Source: Microlunatus elymi (GTDB lineage: Bacteria > Actinomycetota > Actinomycetes > Propionibacteriales > Propionibacteriaceae). Taken from it: a DNA stretch of 64,000 bases. Positions 41,710 through 50,561 of the stretch are shown here, one piece after another. The notes beneath the pieces were generated by a model. That model was not told the DNA's origin. It did not search any database and saw nothing but the letters and a program-made list of their open reading frames with translations. Where the stretch lies: positions 1,302,001 to 1,366,000 of the forward strand of contig NZ_CP041692.1 of the NCBI RefSeq assembly GCF_007362775.1, in the 5' to 3' direction. Position 1 is the stretch's first letter; each line of letters begins with the position of its first letter. A program made the translations under genes and the position numbers.

Positions 41710-42815
41710 CAGACCGCTCCTGCCGACAGACGCCGAGATCGCAGCAGCACCACGATCACCACCGGAGCGCCGATCAGGGCGGCCGTGACGTTGATCGGCA
41801 GCACCGCGTCGTCACCGGGCAGCTGAGCCACCACCGAACACACGCTGGAGGCGATCACGCCGACCAGGATCGAGGCCGGCATCAGCAGTCGGTGGTCGGA
41901 ACTGCCGATGGTCAACCGGGCCAGGTGCGGGACCGCGATGCCGAGGAAGGCGATCGGCCCGCAGTAGGCGGTCACCGCGCCCGCGATCAGGGCGGTCGCG
42001 ATCATCGCCAGCACCCGAACGGATCCGACCCGCACGCCCATCGAGCGGGCGTACCGCTCACCGAGCAGCATCGCGTTCAGCGACCGGGCCAGCAGCGCGG
42101 CGATGATGATCGCGATCAGGATCACCGGCAGCAGCACGAGCAGGTCGCCGCGGGTGACGCCGCTGAAGGAGCCGAGCCCCCACATCACGTACCGCTGCAT
42201 CCGGGTCGGATCGGCGAAAGCCAACAGCAGCGAGGTGAACGCGCCGACGGTTGCGGAGAACATCACCCCGGCGATCAGCAGCGTGGTCACCGAACGGACC
42301 CAACGGTTGATCACCAAGATCAACATCAGCACCAACGCCGACCCGGTCGCCGCAGCCGCGGCCACCGCGATCCGCTGTCCGCCGACCAGGCTGACGAAGC
42401 CGCCGGTCACGGTGCCGGTGCCGAGGGTGATCAGTGCGACGCCCAGTGAGGCGCCCGAGGACACCCCCAGGATGTACGGGTCGGCCAGCGGATTGGCGAA
42501 CAGCGTCTGCATCAGCAGCCCGGCGATGCCCAGCCCGGCGCCGACCGCGGCCGCGGTGATCACCCGCGGCATCCGGATCTGCTCGAGCAACACGGTGCTG
42601 GCCGGATCGGCCGCGTGCCCGGTGGTTGCGTACAGCAACAGGTCGTGCCAGCCGATGGTGACCGACCCGACCGCGGCACCCAGACCGATCGCGGCCACCG
42701 CTGCCACCGCCATCACGATCAGCGCCAGCACCGGCCGCCGCAGCCGGCCGCGCGGCACCCGGACGGCATCGATCTCGGCGGAGATCGGTCGTTCGGCGGG
42801 GGTGCTGGCCATCAT
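41709..42815 (-). CDS. btuC: Cobalamin/corrinoid ABC transporter permease
   Basis: A 368-residue FecCD-family permease of about ten helices. PRVITAAAVGAGLGIAGLLMQTLFANPLADPYILGVSSGASLGV is the family landmark (only parts quoted as separate motifs: GLLMQTLFANPLADP, LGVSSGASLG). It lies 8 bases after the substrate-binding gene and couples to the ATPase gene. Confidence 0.85.
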   Translation of the reverse strand: MMASTPAERPISAEIDAVRVPRGRLRRPVLALIVMAVAAVAAIGLGAAVGSVTIGWHDLLLYATTGHAADPASTVLLEQIRMPRVITAAAVGAGLGIAGLLMQTLFANPLADPYILGVSSGASLGVALITLGTGTVTGGFVSLVGGQRIAVAAAAATGSALVLMLILVINRWVRSVTTLLIAGVMFSATVGAFTSLLLAFADPTRMQRYVMWGLGSFSGVTRGDLLVLLPVILIAIIIAALLARSLNAMLLGERYARSMGVRVGSVRVLAMIATALIAGAVTAYCGPIAFLGIAVPHLARLTIGSSDHRLLMPASILVGVIASSVCSVVAQLPGDDAVLPINVTAALIGAPVVIVVLLRSRRLSAGAV

Positions 42816-42823
42816 CTACCGCG

Positions 42824-44050
42824 TCACTTGAGCTTCTGATAGAAGGTGAACCGGTGGTCCGGTTCAAGATCAGGATGCAGGATCGCGATCAGATCGGCGA
42901 CCACCAGATCCGGCCGCAGCACCCCCAACTCGTACAGGTTGTTGCCACCGGCCGCGTTCACCTGCTTGCTCGGCGCCCACACGTCACCGGACTTGAAGGC
43001 GGCGAAGTCGGCCAGCCGCGGCTCGGTGCCGGTGGCCTCCTTCTTGGTCTTCCAGTTCGTCGAGGTGATCCACGGCTTGGCGTCGCCGGACTTGGCGAAG
43101 ACCGTCTCCAGGTCAACGTTCTTGCTGACCGTCGACGTGTCGTCCTGCCAGGGCCAGCTGCCGCCGGCGTCGGTGATCAACTTGCCCATCGGCGTGCCGC
43201 CGGTCGGCATCGTCCAGCTGCCCTGGTAGGGCTGGTTCAGCACCACCGAGGTCGGCTTGGCATCGGCTGCCTTCTGCACGGCGGACTTGTAGTTGGCGGC
43301 GATCTTGTCGAAGGTCGTCGCCGCCTTGTCCTCGGTGCCGGTCAGCGCGGCGAAGTACTTGATCCACTCGGCCTCGCCCAACGGCGAGGTCTCCAGGTAT
43401 TCGGCGTCGGCCAGCACCGGGATCCCGGCCTGCCGGACGGTCGCGTACGCCGGATCGGTCTGCCCGGCGGTGATCAGCACGTCCGGCTTGGCGGCCACGA
43501 TCTTCTCCGCGTTGGCGGTGCCGGCCGGCGCGAACTCGGTGACGTCGGGGCTCTGCACCCGCTCCTGCGCCGCCTTGGAGCTGATCAGCGCATTCGACGC
43601 GACACCGGTCACCACATCCAGCTGGCCGAGTGCTTCCAGACTCGGCAGATGGGTCGTTGAGGCGGAGAACAGGCTGTGCACCGGCACCGTCACCTGTTGT
43701 GCCTGGGCGAGATCGCCGCTCAACTGGGGTTTCGGCGCGCCGCACTTGACCAGGACGTAGCTCTCCGGCTTGCCGCCCACCTCGGGCTGCTTGACGGTCA
43801 GCACCTGGTACGACTTGTGGTAGCTGAGGCTGAAGTTCTCGGCGTACTCGAGCTTCTGCTTGACCGGGAAGTAGTCGGTGTTCGGGTTGAAGTCGGTGAT
43901 GCAGCCGGGCGCGGTCGACGACGGTGCGACTCCCGGCGCCGGGCTGCCCGCGTCGGTGCCGCAGGCGGCCAGCGACAGGGTCAGTGCCGCGGCCGCGGCG
44001 GCCGCCGTGACGGCCCGCTGCCGCCGGCCGGAGAACAACTTGTTGATCAT
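42824..44050 (-). CDS. btuF: Cobalamin/corrinoid ABC transporter substrate-binding lipoprotein
   Basis: 408 residues from the ATG at 44050 (ATGATCAAC). The lipoprotein signal ends LSLAAC. The mature part is a class III (iron complex/B12) periplasmic-binding fold with LPSLEALGQLDVVTGV and KPDVLITAGQTD. This type, starting NPNTDYFPVKQKLEYAENF-like, is often found behind cobalamin riboswitches. First gene of a btuFCD operon; the start is about 140 bases downstream of the riboswitch. Confidence 0.83.
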   Translation of the reverse strand: MINKLFSGRRQRAVTAAAAAAALTLSLAACGTDAGSPAPGVAPSSTAPGCITDFNPNTDYFPVKQKLEYAENFSLSYHKSYQVLTVKQPEVGGKPESYVLVKCGAPKPQLSGDLAQAQQVTVPVHSLFSASTTHLPSLEALGQLDVVTGVASNALISSKAAQERVQSPDVTEFAPAGTANAEKIVAAKPDVLITAGQTDPAYATVRQAGIPVLADAEYLETSPLGEAEWIKYFAALTGTEDKAATTFDKIAANYKSAVQKAADAKPTSVVLNQPYQGSWTMPTGGTPMGKLITDAGGSWPWQDDTSTVSKNVDLETVFAKSGDAKPWITSTNWKTKKEATGTEPRLADFAAFKSGDVWAPSKQVNAAGGNNLYELGVLRPDLVVADLIAILHPDLEPDHRFTFYQKLK

Positions 44051-44446
44051 GAAAGGCTTCGGACTCCTTGCCGCACGACGATTGTCCTGGAGCCTGGCAC
44101 CGTCACCCGGCGACCGCGATGGATGAGGCAGCGCCGGTGTGCCGGTGATCTTCCCTCGAGACCCCTGGACGCGCGGACCGGCGGCCCGCACACCGACGGC
44201 AGGTTTTCGGACTTGTGGGTGTCGCCGGATCATCCCCGACGGCCTACTGGCTGATGCTTCCCAGACTCGCGGCGGAGGATCGAGGTCCTCCGGATCGTTC
44301 GTCCAGTGCGTCTGTACAGCGTTCGTACCCACTCACCGCTGCGGGGCAGTCCCGGTCTCGCACCGGATTCCCTCCCCGTCGGCAGGGCGATTCTAACCTG
44401 ATCGGCGCCGCCGGTCCGACCGCCCGAACCTGGCGAGCGAACGCGC
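44051..44446. other. Leader region of the B12 transport operon
   Basis: 396 bases between the Lrp gene fragment and btuF. It is mainly occupied by the cobalamin riboswitch and a GC-rich expression platform of about 140 bases. Confidence 0.7.
44190..44403 (-). promoter_or_regulatory. Cobalamin riboswitch
   Basis: Read on the minus strand, all landmark segments are present in order: GGGAATCCGGTGCGA, GACTGCCCCGCAGCGGTGA, GTCTGGGAAGC and the B12 box AAGTCCGAAAACCTGCCGTC (44214-44195). It precedes the btuFCD genes and should reduce their expression when cobalamin is abundant. Confidence 0.92.
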
Positions 44447-44900
44447 TCAGAGGTGGGAGAGCACGATCGCAGTACGAGTCCGCAGCACGTCGTGCTGGTC
44501 GCGGATCCGGCCGAGCACCCGCTCCAGATGCGCCGCATCGGTGCAGCGCACCACCAGCAGACCGTCGGCCTCGCCGGTGATGGTGTACGCGTCGTGCACC
44601 TCGGGAATGGCGTGCGCGAACTCCTTCATCTGTTTCGGCGGCACCTGCCCGTTGCAGTAGATCTCCACGAACGCCTCGATGCTCCACCCCAGCGCTGCCG
44701 GATTGACATCGGCGCCGAAGCCGCGGATCACGCCTTCCTTGCGCATCCGATCGACCCGGCGCTTGGTGGCGGCCGTGGACAGTTCGACCTGCTGCCCCAA
44801 GGCGGCATAGCTCTGCCGTCCGTCGGCCATCAACAACGCAAGAAGCTTGCGATCTGGAAATCCCCCACTTTCGTGAAGGCATGCACTATGAGGAGTTGTC

Positions 44901-45191
44901 ATGCCAGAGAAGCGACGGAAGTTCGACGCGGAGTTCCGCGAGGGCGCTGTGCGGCTGGTGCACGAGTCCAACAAGTCGATCGCGCAGGTCGCCCGTGACC
45001 TGGGGGTCAACGAGGGCACCCTGGGCAACTGGGTGGCCCGGGACCGTGAACAGCGTGAAGGCGTCAATAGCCTGTCCAAAGATGATCTTGACGAGTTGAA
45101 GCGGCTGCGCTCTGAGAACGCCGAGCTGCGGATGGAGCGTGATGTTCTCAAGCGTTCCGTGGTCCTGTGGGTGAAGGAGGCGATGAGGTGA
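44901..45191 (+). CDS. IS3-family transposase OrfA
   Basis: 96 residues. N-terminal HTH_Tnp_1 domain (RRKFDAEFREGAVRLVHES... VARDLGVNEGTLGNWV) for binding the IS ends, then a leucine-rich coiled coil (LKRLRSENAELRMERDVLKR). It overlaps orfB by 4 bases (GTGA) in the -1 frame relation typical of IS3 elements. Confidence 0.93.
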   Translation: MPEKRRKFDAEFREGAVRLVHESNKSIAQVARDLGVNEGTLGNWVARDREQREGVNSLSKDDLDELKRLRSENAELRMERDVLKRSVVLWVKEAMR

Positions 45192-46084
45192 GCGTGGCAC
45201 GCTTCATCGCCGACCAGAGGACCTTCTACCGCGTCCCGATCGCGGTCTGCTGCGCCATCCTCGGCCTGAGTGTGGGCTGGTTCTACAAGTGGATCAAGTC
45301 CCCGGTCACCGACCGACAGCAGCGGCGCCGCGAGCTGGATGCTGCGGTGCTGGCCATGTTTGAGGCGTCCGGTCGTACCTACGGCTCACCGCGGATCCAC
45401 CGGGATCTGGTCGATGCCGGCTGGAGGGTGGGCCACAACACGGTCGCCGACTCGATGACCCGCCAAGGCCTGCAGGGCAGAAAACGCAAACACCGTAAGG
45501 GATTGACCAAACAGGACCGCAAGGCGGCCAAGTTCCCGGACCTGGTGCAGCGGGACTTCTCCGCCCGGGCGCCGAACTGCAAATGGTGTGGCGATATCAC
45601 TGAGATTCCGACCGATGAGGGCAAGCTCTACATGGCCACGGTGATCGACTTGTTCTCGCGCAAGCTGCTGGCCTGCCCGATCAGCGATCACCCCGACGCG
45701 CCATTGGTCTGTGATGCGATCAAGATCGCCGCGGCGGTCCGCGGTGGCCGGGACCACATCGAGGGTGTGATCTTCCACTCCGACCGTGGATCAACGTATA
45801 CAGCGAAGGACTTTTCCCTGCTGTGTAAGAAGAAACTCGGGATCCGACAGTCGATGGGACGGGTCGGATCCTGTTTCGACAACGCGGCAGCGGAGTCGTT
45901 CTTCTCCACCCTCGAACACGAAGTCCTGTCCCGCCACCACTTCGAAACCAAAGCCCAAGCCAGGGCTGTCGTCCTGGCCTGGTGCCACCAGTTCTACAAC
46001 GTCCAACGACGGCACAGCGGCGCGGCCTTGCTGCCACCCGACCAATACGAGATGATCACCGCTGACCAACCGGCAGCGGCCTAA
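45188..46084 (+). CDS. IS3-family transposase OrfB (DDE integrase core)
   Basis: 298 residues with an intact rve catalytic core: first Asp in CKWCGDITEIP, second in FHSDRGSTYT, Glu in NAAAESFFSTLEHE. The GTG at 45188 overlaps the orfA stop. The usual A-rich slippery heptamer for OrfAB frameshifting is not seen, so translational coupling is possible. The element looks active. Confidence 0.93.
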   Translation: MSVARFIADQRTFYRVPIAVCCAILGLSVGWFYKWIKSPVTDRQQRRRELDAAVLAMFEASGRTYGSPRIHRDLVDAGWRVGHNTVADSMTRQGLQGRKRKHRKGLTKQDRKAAKFPDLVQRDFSARAPNCKWCGDITEIPTDEGKLYMATVIDLFSRKLLACPISDHPDAPLVCDAIKIAAAVRGGRDHIEGVIFHSDRGSTYTAKDFSLLCKKKLGIRQSMGRVGSCFDNAAAESFFSTLEHEVLSRHHFETKAQARAVVLAWCHQFYNVQRRHSGAALLPPDQYEMITADQPAAA

Positions 46085-46291
46085 ACCGAAACCCTTCACG
46101 ATTTCGGGGAAATCTCAATCGATGTCGTCAATCCGCAATGAAGTGCCCCCGTTCATCCGGACGCAGCCTATCGGGGCTCGCGCCGGGGATGGCACTTCCT
46201 CCGGCCACGCGCTTGGTTACGCTGCAGGAAAGGCACCGTCGGTGCGGCGGCCGTCGCCGTGCCGGGGCCGCCACACGGAGGTGGTGGGGTG

Positions 46292-47128
46292 ATGAAGTAC
46301 GGGATCGTGACCTCGGCCGGGACGGTTCGCGACTACGTGACGATGGCCCGTGAAGCCGAGGCCGGCGGCTGGGACGGTGTGTTCGTCTGGGACGACATCT
46401 GTGTCGGCCCGATCCCGACCTACGACCCCTGGGTGGCATTGGGGGCGATGGCGGTGAGCACCGAACGCATCACGCTCGGTTCGATGGTGTTCTCGCTGGC
46501 CCGCCGTCGCCCGTGGAAGGTCGCCCGCGAGACGCTCACGCTGGACATCCTCTCCGCCGGCCGGCTGGTGCTGCCGGTCGGTTTCGGTGGCGAGTGGGAC
46601 GGCGGCTACTCCCGGGTGAACACCGATGAACCGGGGCGTCGGGAGCGTCGGGAGAAGCTCGACGAATGCCTGGCCATCCTCGACCTCGCGTGGACCGGCG
46701 AATCCTTCGACTACGACGGAAAGCACTACCAGGCAAAGGAGTTGGTCTTCCGTCCGCGGCCGGTGCAACGGCCGCGGATCCCGGTCTGGACCGTCGGCGC
46801 CTGGCCGCACGACCGCTCGCTGGCCCGATCCGCACGTTGGGACGGTGTGATCACCGCCGACCGCTCGCCCGGTGCCGGGGAGTACGACGTCGTCCAGCCA
46901 GCCGCGGTCGCCAAGATCCGGGACTGGATGCTCGACCGGCGCGGTTCACTCGACGGCTTCGACGTCATCGCCGAGGGGACCACGGACGGCAGCGACCCCG
47001 ACGCGGCGGCCGCGCACGTCGCGCCGTACCGGGAAGCCGGCGCCACCTGGTGGATCGAATCGCACTGGGACGACGAGATCACCGCCGACTTCCTGCTGAA
47101 CCGAATCCGGCAGGGGCCACCGCGGTGA
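46292..47128 (+). CDS. Luciferase-like (LLM class) flavin oxidoreductase
   Basis: About 278 residues of the bacterial luciferase-like TIM-barrel family, using FMN or F420. MKYGIVTSAGTVRDYVTMAREAEAGGWDGVFVWD is the standard N-terminus (motif EAEAGGWDGVFVWD). DPWVALGAMAVSTERITLGS and RPRPVQRPRIPVW follow. ATG at 46292 with GGAGG about 12 bases upstream. Divergent from the split Lrp gene, which might have been its regulator. Substrate unknown. Confidence 0.83.
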   Translation: MKYGIVTSAGTVRDYVTMAREAEAGGWDGVFVWDDICVGPIPTYDPWVALGAMAVSTERITLGSMVFSLARRRPWKVARETLTLDILSAGRLVLPVGFGGEWDGGYSRVNTDEPGRRERREKLDECLAILDLAWTGESFDYDGKHYQAKELVFRPRPVQRPRIPVWTVGAWPHDRSLARSARWDGVITADRSPGAGEYDVVQPAAVAKIRDWMLDRRGSLDGFDVIAEGTTDGSDPDAAAAHVAPYREAGATWWIESHWDDEITADFLLNRIRQGPPR

Positions 47129-47172
47129 GGTCCCGACCGGAAGTGGTGAACCGGAAGGTGTTGAACCGGAAG

Positions 47173-47250
47173 TGGTGAAAACGTCGGACGGGATTGCCCC
47201 GAACCCCCGAAAACGGCTCGTTCGACGCATCCCGCCCGACGGTCTTACCG
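47173..47250. repeat. 78-bp inverted-repeat element, copy B
   Basis: Same length as 7469-7546, in inverse orientation. On the minus strand the left arm is CGGTAAGACCGTCGGGCGGG and the core contains GAGCCGTTTTCGGGGGTTCG. The right arm is degenerate (15 of 20 pairs). It is preceded by a short triplicated ACCGGAAG repeat (47140-47175). Confidence 0.75.
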
Positions 47251-47332
47251 CTTCCATCACATGACACCTGTCAGTGCGTACCGCTGACATTCAGGTGGGG
47301 CGCCATCGCTCGGTCGGCAACAGACTGATCGC

Positions 47333-48355
47333 ATGAAGATGCTTGAGGAGCCGGTCGGGGCCGGTGCCACCACCCCCGGTGCCGAGCAGCCCGGGTCCGC
47401 GCTGGAGCTCGCGGGGTTACACAAGGCGTACGGTCCGGTGCGGGCGGTCGACGGTGTTGACCTCGAGGTCCGCCGGCGGGAGATCGTGGCCATGCTCGGA
47501 CCCAACGGAGCCGGCAAGTCCACCATCAACGAGATGATCACAGGGCTGGTCCAGCCGGACAGCGGCCGGCTCAGCGTTCTCGGTCGCCAGCCGCGGGTCG
47601 CCGTCGCCGAGGGCCGGGTCGGGGCGATGTTGCAGGCCGGTGCGCTGCTGCACGACGCCACCACCCGGGACGTGCTGCGGCTGATGCACGGACTGCACCG
47701 GCACCCGCTGCCGCTGGACGAGGTGATCGAACGCGCCGAACTCGGCGACTTCCTGAAGACCAAGTCGGACAAGCTGTCCGGCGGCCAGGCGCAACGGCTG
47801 CGGTACGCGTTGGCGATCATGCCCGACCCGGAGTTGTTGATCTTGGACGAGCCGACGGTCGGGATGGATGTCGAGGTACGCCGCCAGTTCTGGGCCTCGA
47901 TGCGTGACTTCGCCGCCGACGGCCGGACCGTGTTGTTCGCCACCCACTATCTGGAGGAGGCCGACGAAATGGCCGACCGGATCGTGGTGCTGAACACCGG
48001 CCGGGTCGTGGCCGACGGCACCGGGGCCGAGATCAAGTCCCGGGTGACCGGCCGGGTGATCACGGTGTCGCCGGCCGATGTGCCGGCGGCCGAGTTGGCC
48101 GCCCTGCCGGCCGCGACCGGCACCGAACGGGTCGGCAGTCGGATCAAGATCAAGACCGCCGACTCGGATCTGACCCTGCGGGCCATGGTTCAGCGCTATC
48201 CGCAGGTCTGTGACATCGAGGTCGGTTCGGCCCGGCTGGAGGACGCCTTCCTGGCGCTGACCGGGAACCAGGATCAACCCGAACAAGATCACCTACCGAT
48301 CGATGATCAACGAGTCGACCGGACCGCGAACCAATTCTCCAGGAGCCTGCGATGA
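47333..48355 (+). CDS. ABC transporter ATP-binding protein (drug/lipid exporter type)
   Basis: 340 residues. Walker A GPNGAGKS, signature LSGGQAQRLRYALAI, Walker B LLILDEPTVGMD and switch His FATHYLEEADEM. The type matches DrrA/CcmA-like ATPases of ABC-2 exporters. Its stop overlaps the permease ATG (ATGA). First gene of a four-gene operon with permease, histidine kinase and response regulator. Confidence 0.9.
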   Translation: MKMLEEPVGAGATTPGAEQPGSALELAGLHKAYGPVRAVDGVDLEVRRREIVAMLGPNGAGKSTINEMITGLVQPDSGRLSVLGRQPRVAVAEGRVGAMLQAGALLHDATTRDVLRLMHGLHRHPLPLDEVIERAELGDFLKTKSDKLSGGQAQRLRYALAIMPDPELLILDEPTVGMDVEVRRQFWASMRDFAADGRTVLFATHYLEEADEMADRIVVLNTGRVVADGTGAEIKSRVTGRVITVSPADVPAAELAALPAATGTERVGSRIKIKTADSDLTLRAMVQRYPQVCDIEVGSARLEDAFLALTGNQDQPEQDHLPIDDQRVDRTANQFSRSLR

Positions 48356-49140
48356 CCGCCGCGGTGGCCCAAACCCGTCAGGCCGGCCGTCGGCCGGCAC
48401 CGTTGCACTACCTGATCCACAGCGTCCGGCTGACCGCCCGCAACACCGGTTTCACCGTCTTCTCGGTGATCACCCCGCTGGTGCTGTACGTCGTGTTCAG
48501 CCAGATCTTCGGCAAGCAGTCCAACGACACCGGCGGGATCGACTGGGCCGCGCTCTACATGGTCTCGATGGCTGCGTACGGATCGCTCGGCGCGGCCATG
48601 GGCGGCGGCGCGCAACTTGCCGTCGAGCGGCGTTCCGGATGGTTCCGGCAACTGACCATCACCACCCTGCGGCCGCGAGAATTCCTGCTGGCGAAGGCAG
48701 CCGTGATCATGATCATGGTGCTACCGGCGTTGATCTTGGTCTTCGTCGCCGGGTACGTGGTCGGCGGCGTCCGGGCACCGTTCGGCAGTTGGCTGGCCGC
48801 TCTGCTGCTGATGTGGGCCTCGCTGATCCCGATGACGATCATGGGCCTGGTGATCGGACTGTGGGTGAAGGCCGAGACGGTGCAGCCGCTGAACGTGCTG
48901 GTGATGCTCGTGATGGCGTTGCTCGGCGGACTCTGGTTCCCGGCTCAGCTGATGCCCGATGCGATGCAGACGATCGCCAAGCTGATGCCGTCGTACTGGT
49001 TGGCCTCGCTCGGCCGCTATCCGATCATCGGTGGATCGTTCCCCTGGCAGGGGGTGCTGGTGCTGCTCGGCTGGACGATCGCCCTGACGATCCTGGGCGC
49101 GCTGGGATATCGTCGAGCTGCGGCGAACAGTAAACGCTGA
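48352..49140 (+). CDS. ABC-2 type transporter permease
   Basis: 262 residues, six predicted helices (FTVFSVITPLVLYVVFSQIFG, MIMVLPALILVFVAGYVVGG, SLIPMTIMGLVIGLWV, LLGGLWFPAQLMP). It pairs with the upstream ATPase and overlaps it by 4 bases; its stop overlaps the kinase ATG (TGATG). Confidence 0.88.
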   Translation: MTAAVAQTRQAGRRPAPLHYLIHSVRLTARNTGFTVFSVITPLVLYVVFSQIFGKQSNDTGGIDWAALYMVSMAAYGSLGAAMGGGAQLAVERRSGWFRQLTITTLRPREFLLAKAAVIMIMVLPALILVFVAGYVVGGVRAPFGSWLAALLLMWASLIPMTIMGLVIGLWVKAETVQPLNVLVMLVMALLGGLWFPAQLMPDAMQTIAKLMPSYWLASLGRYPIIGGSFPWQGVLVLLGWTIALTILGALGYRRAAANSKR

Positions 49141-50561
49141 TGGCCTGGGAGCCGTCGCGAAAGGTGGGTCCGATGCCGAACTTCTTTCGGATGGCATTGA
49201 CCGTTGCGCCTCAGGACATGGACCGGTCGAACGCCGCGCCGACGGCCTACTGCGGGCCCGATCCGGCGCCGCGATTCAGCTTGCGCCGGGCCGTGCAGAA
49301 CATGGCCGTCGTCTACATCTTCGGCCTGTTCTTCATGGTCTTCACCATCTCCGACATAGCGCACGATGCGCCGACCACCGAGGTGCTGGTCTTCCGGGTC
49401 GCGCTGGTCGTGCTGATCGCCTTGACCTACGTCGGTTCGGCGTTCGCCGCGGACGGGCCGCTGTGGTTCCGGTGGGCCTACATCGGCTGGTTCATTGCGC
49501 TGACGATGCTGACGATTCCGTTCAACGGTTGGGATTTCCTGGACTTCGGCGTTTACACCGCGATCATGTTGGCGGCGCTGATCCCGTGGCGGACCGCTCG
49601 GTGGGCGATCGTGATCTGGAGTTGCATCGTCGCTGCCGGTGCGATCCCGGCCTGGGAGGTCACGCAGCTGCTGATCGGCGTGATGAGCCTGCTGATCGGC
49701 GGATCGGTCGGCGGCGGCATCCAGGCCGGACGGATCCGAGCCCGGCTGGATCTTGCCGAGCAGCGGGTCTCCGCCCTGGCCGTGGCCGCCGAACGGGAAC
49801 GGATCGCGCGTGACCTGCACGACATCCTCGGCCACTCGTTGACCGCGATCTCGATCAAGTCCGGGCTGGCGGCGCGACTGGCCGAGCAGGACCCTGCCGC
49901 GGCGAAGGCGCAGATGACCGAGGTCGAGGAGATCGCCCGGGTGGCGCTGGCCGACGTCCGGTCCACCACCACCGGGATGCGGCAGGTCCGGCTCGCCTCC
50001 GAGATCGCCAGCGCCCGCTCGGTGCTGATGGCCGCGGGAATCGAGGCGGTCACGCCGTCCGCACTGCCGACGCTGTCGGCGGAATGCAGCGAGCTGCTGG
50101 GTTACGTCGTCCGCGAGGCCGTCACCAACGTCGTACGCCATGCCGACGCGACCCGATGCGTGATCAGCGTTGCCGATCATGCGGTGTCGGTCGCCGACGA
50201 CGGGGTCGGTATCGACGGCCGACGGGGCGGTTCCGGGCTGGCCGGCCTGAGCAAGCGGGTCGGTGAGGCCGGTGGCAGGTTCAGCGTCACCGCCGCACCC
50301 TCGGGCGGAACCGTCGTCCACGCGGAGTGGTCGTCGACCAAGATCAACAACAAGTCCGTACGACCTGACGCTGCGGCCGGCGCGAGATCGGCTGCCGAGG
50401 TGAGCGCCGCTCCTTCGACAGGGTCACAACCCTATGAGCGTGAGGGTTCCGCTCCTTCGACGGGCTCAGGACCCTTTGTGGGTGAGATCCCTGAGTTGGA
50501 CCACTCTTCCCAGATCCCTGAGCTTGTCGAAGGGCACAGCCGAGCAGGAAAGGCACGATGA
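49140..50561 (+). CDS. Sensor histidine kinase, DesK/NarX-like (HisKA_3)
   Basis: 473 residues. Five or six N-terminal helices without a large extracellular domain, then HisKA_3 with the phospho-His in ERIARDLHDILGHSLTA, and an ATPase domain (N-box EAVTNVVRHADA, G1 ADDGVGI, G2 GSGLAGL). The last 50 residues are encoded by interspersed repeats and are not part of the family fold. It is the partner of the response regulator whose start overlaps its stop. This layout (ABC exporter plus kinase plus regulator) suggests membrane or drug stress sensing. Confidence 0.88.
   Translation: MAWEPSRKVGPMPNFFRMALTVAPQDMDRSNAAPTAYCGPDPAPRFSLRRAVQNMAVVYIFGLFFMVFTISDIAHDAPTTEVLVFRVALVVLIALTYVGSAFAADGPLWFRWAYIGWFIALTMLTIPFNGWDFLDFGVYTAIMLAALIPWRTARWAIVIWSCIVAAGAIPAWEVTQLLIGVMSLLIGGSVGGGIQAGRIRARLDLAEQRVSALAVAAERERIARDLHDILGHSLTAISIKSGLAARLAEQDPAAAKAQMTEVEEIARVALADVRSTTTGMRQVRLASEIASARSVLMAAGIEAVTPSALPTLSAECSELLGYVVREAVTNVVRHADATRCVISVADHAVSVADDGVGIDGRRGGSGLAGLSKRVGEAGGRFSVTAAPSGGTVVHAEWSSTKINNKSVRPDAAAGARSAAEVSAAPSTGSQPYEREGSAPSTGSGPFVGEIPELDHSSQIPELVEGHSRAGKAR
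50408..50538. repeat. Cluster of CCTTCGACGGGCTCAGG-type repeats
   Basis: Two forward copies (near 50410 and 50453) and one inverted copy (CCTGAGCTTGTCGAAGGG near 50517) lie inside the 3' end of the kinase gene and form dyads. Confidence 0.75.

Larger units (their letters stand above)
44855..46117 (+). mobile_element. IS3-family insertion sequence (complete)
   Basis: 1263 bases with two transposase genes. Imperfect 26-base terminal inverted repeats start TG at both ends (left TGGAAATCCCCC, right, reversed, TGAGATTTCCCC) and share TCGTGAAGG. A 3-bp target duplication ATC occurs at 44852-44854 and 46118-46120. The element interrupts an Lrp/AsnC gene. Confidence 0.93.
44447..46156 (-). pseudogene. 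Lrp/AsnC-family regulator split by an IS3-family insertion
   Basis: The larger part (44447-44854) encodes an Lrp/AsnC protein: HTH (DGRQSYAALGQQVELSTAATKRRVDRM) and the effector/oligomerisation RAM domain (AFVEIYCNGQ... ITGEADGLLVVR). The first 13 codons lie on the other side of the IS at 46118-46156 (MNGGTSLRIDDID). Removing the IS and one copy of the 3-bp duplication rejoins the frame exactly as ...DDID-RKLLALL, a 147-residue protein. An ATG inside the IS at 44902 is in frame and would give a 151-residue chimera with about 16 IS-derived residues in place of the native start. So it may not be fully dead. Confidence 0.85.

Noticed and set aside
44230-44538. Short reading frames across the B12 leader
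   Set aside because: They run through the cobalamin riboswitch; the conserved RNA segments explain the sequence.
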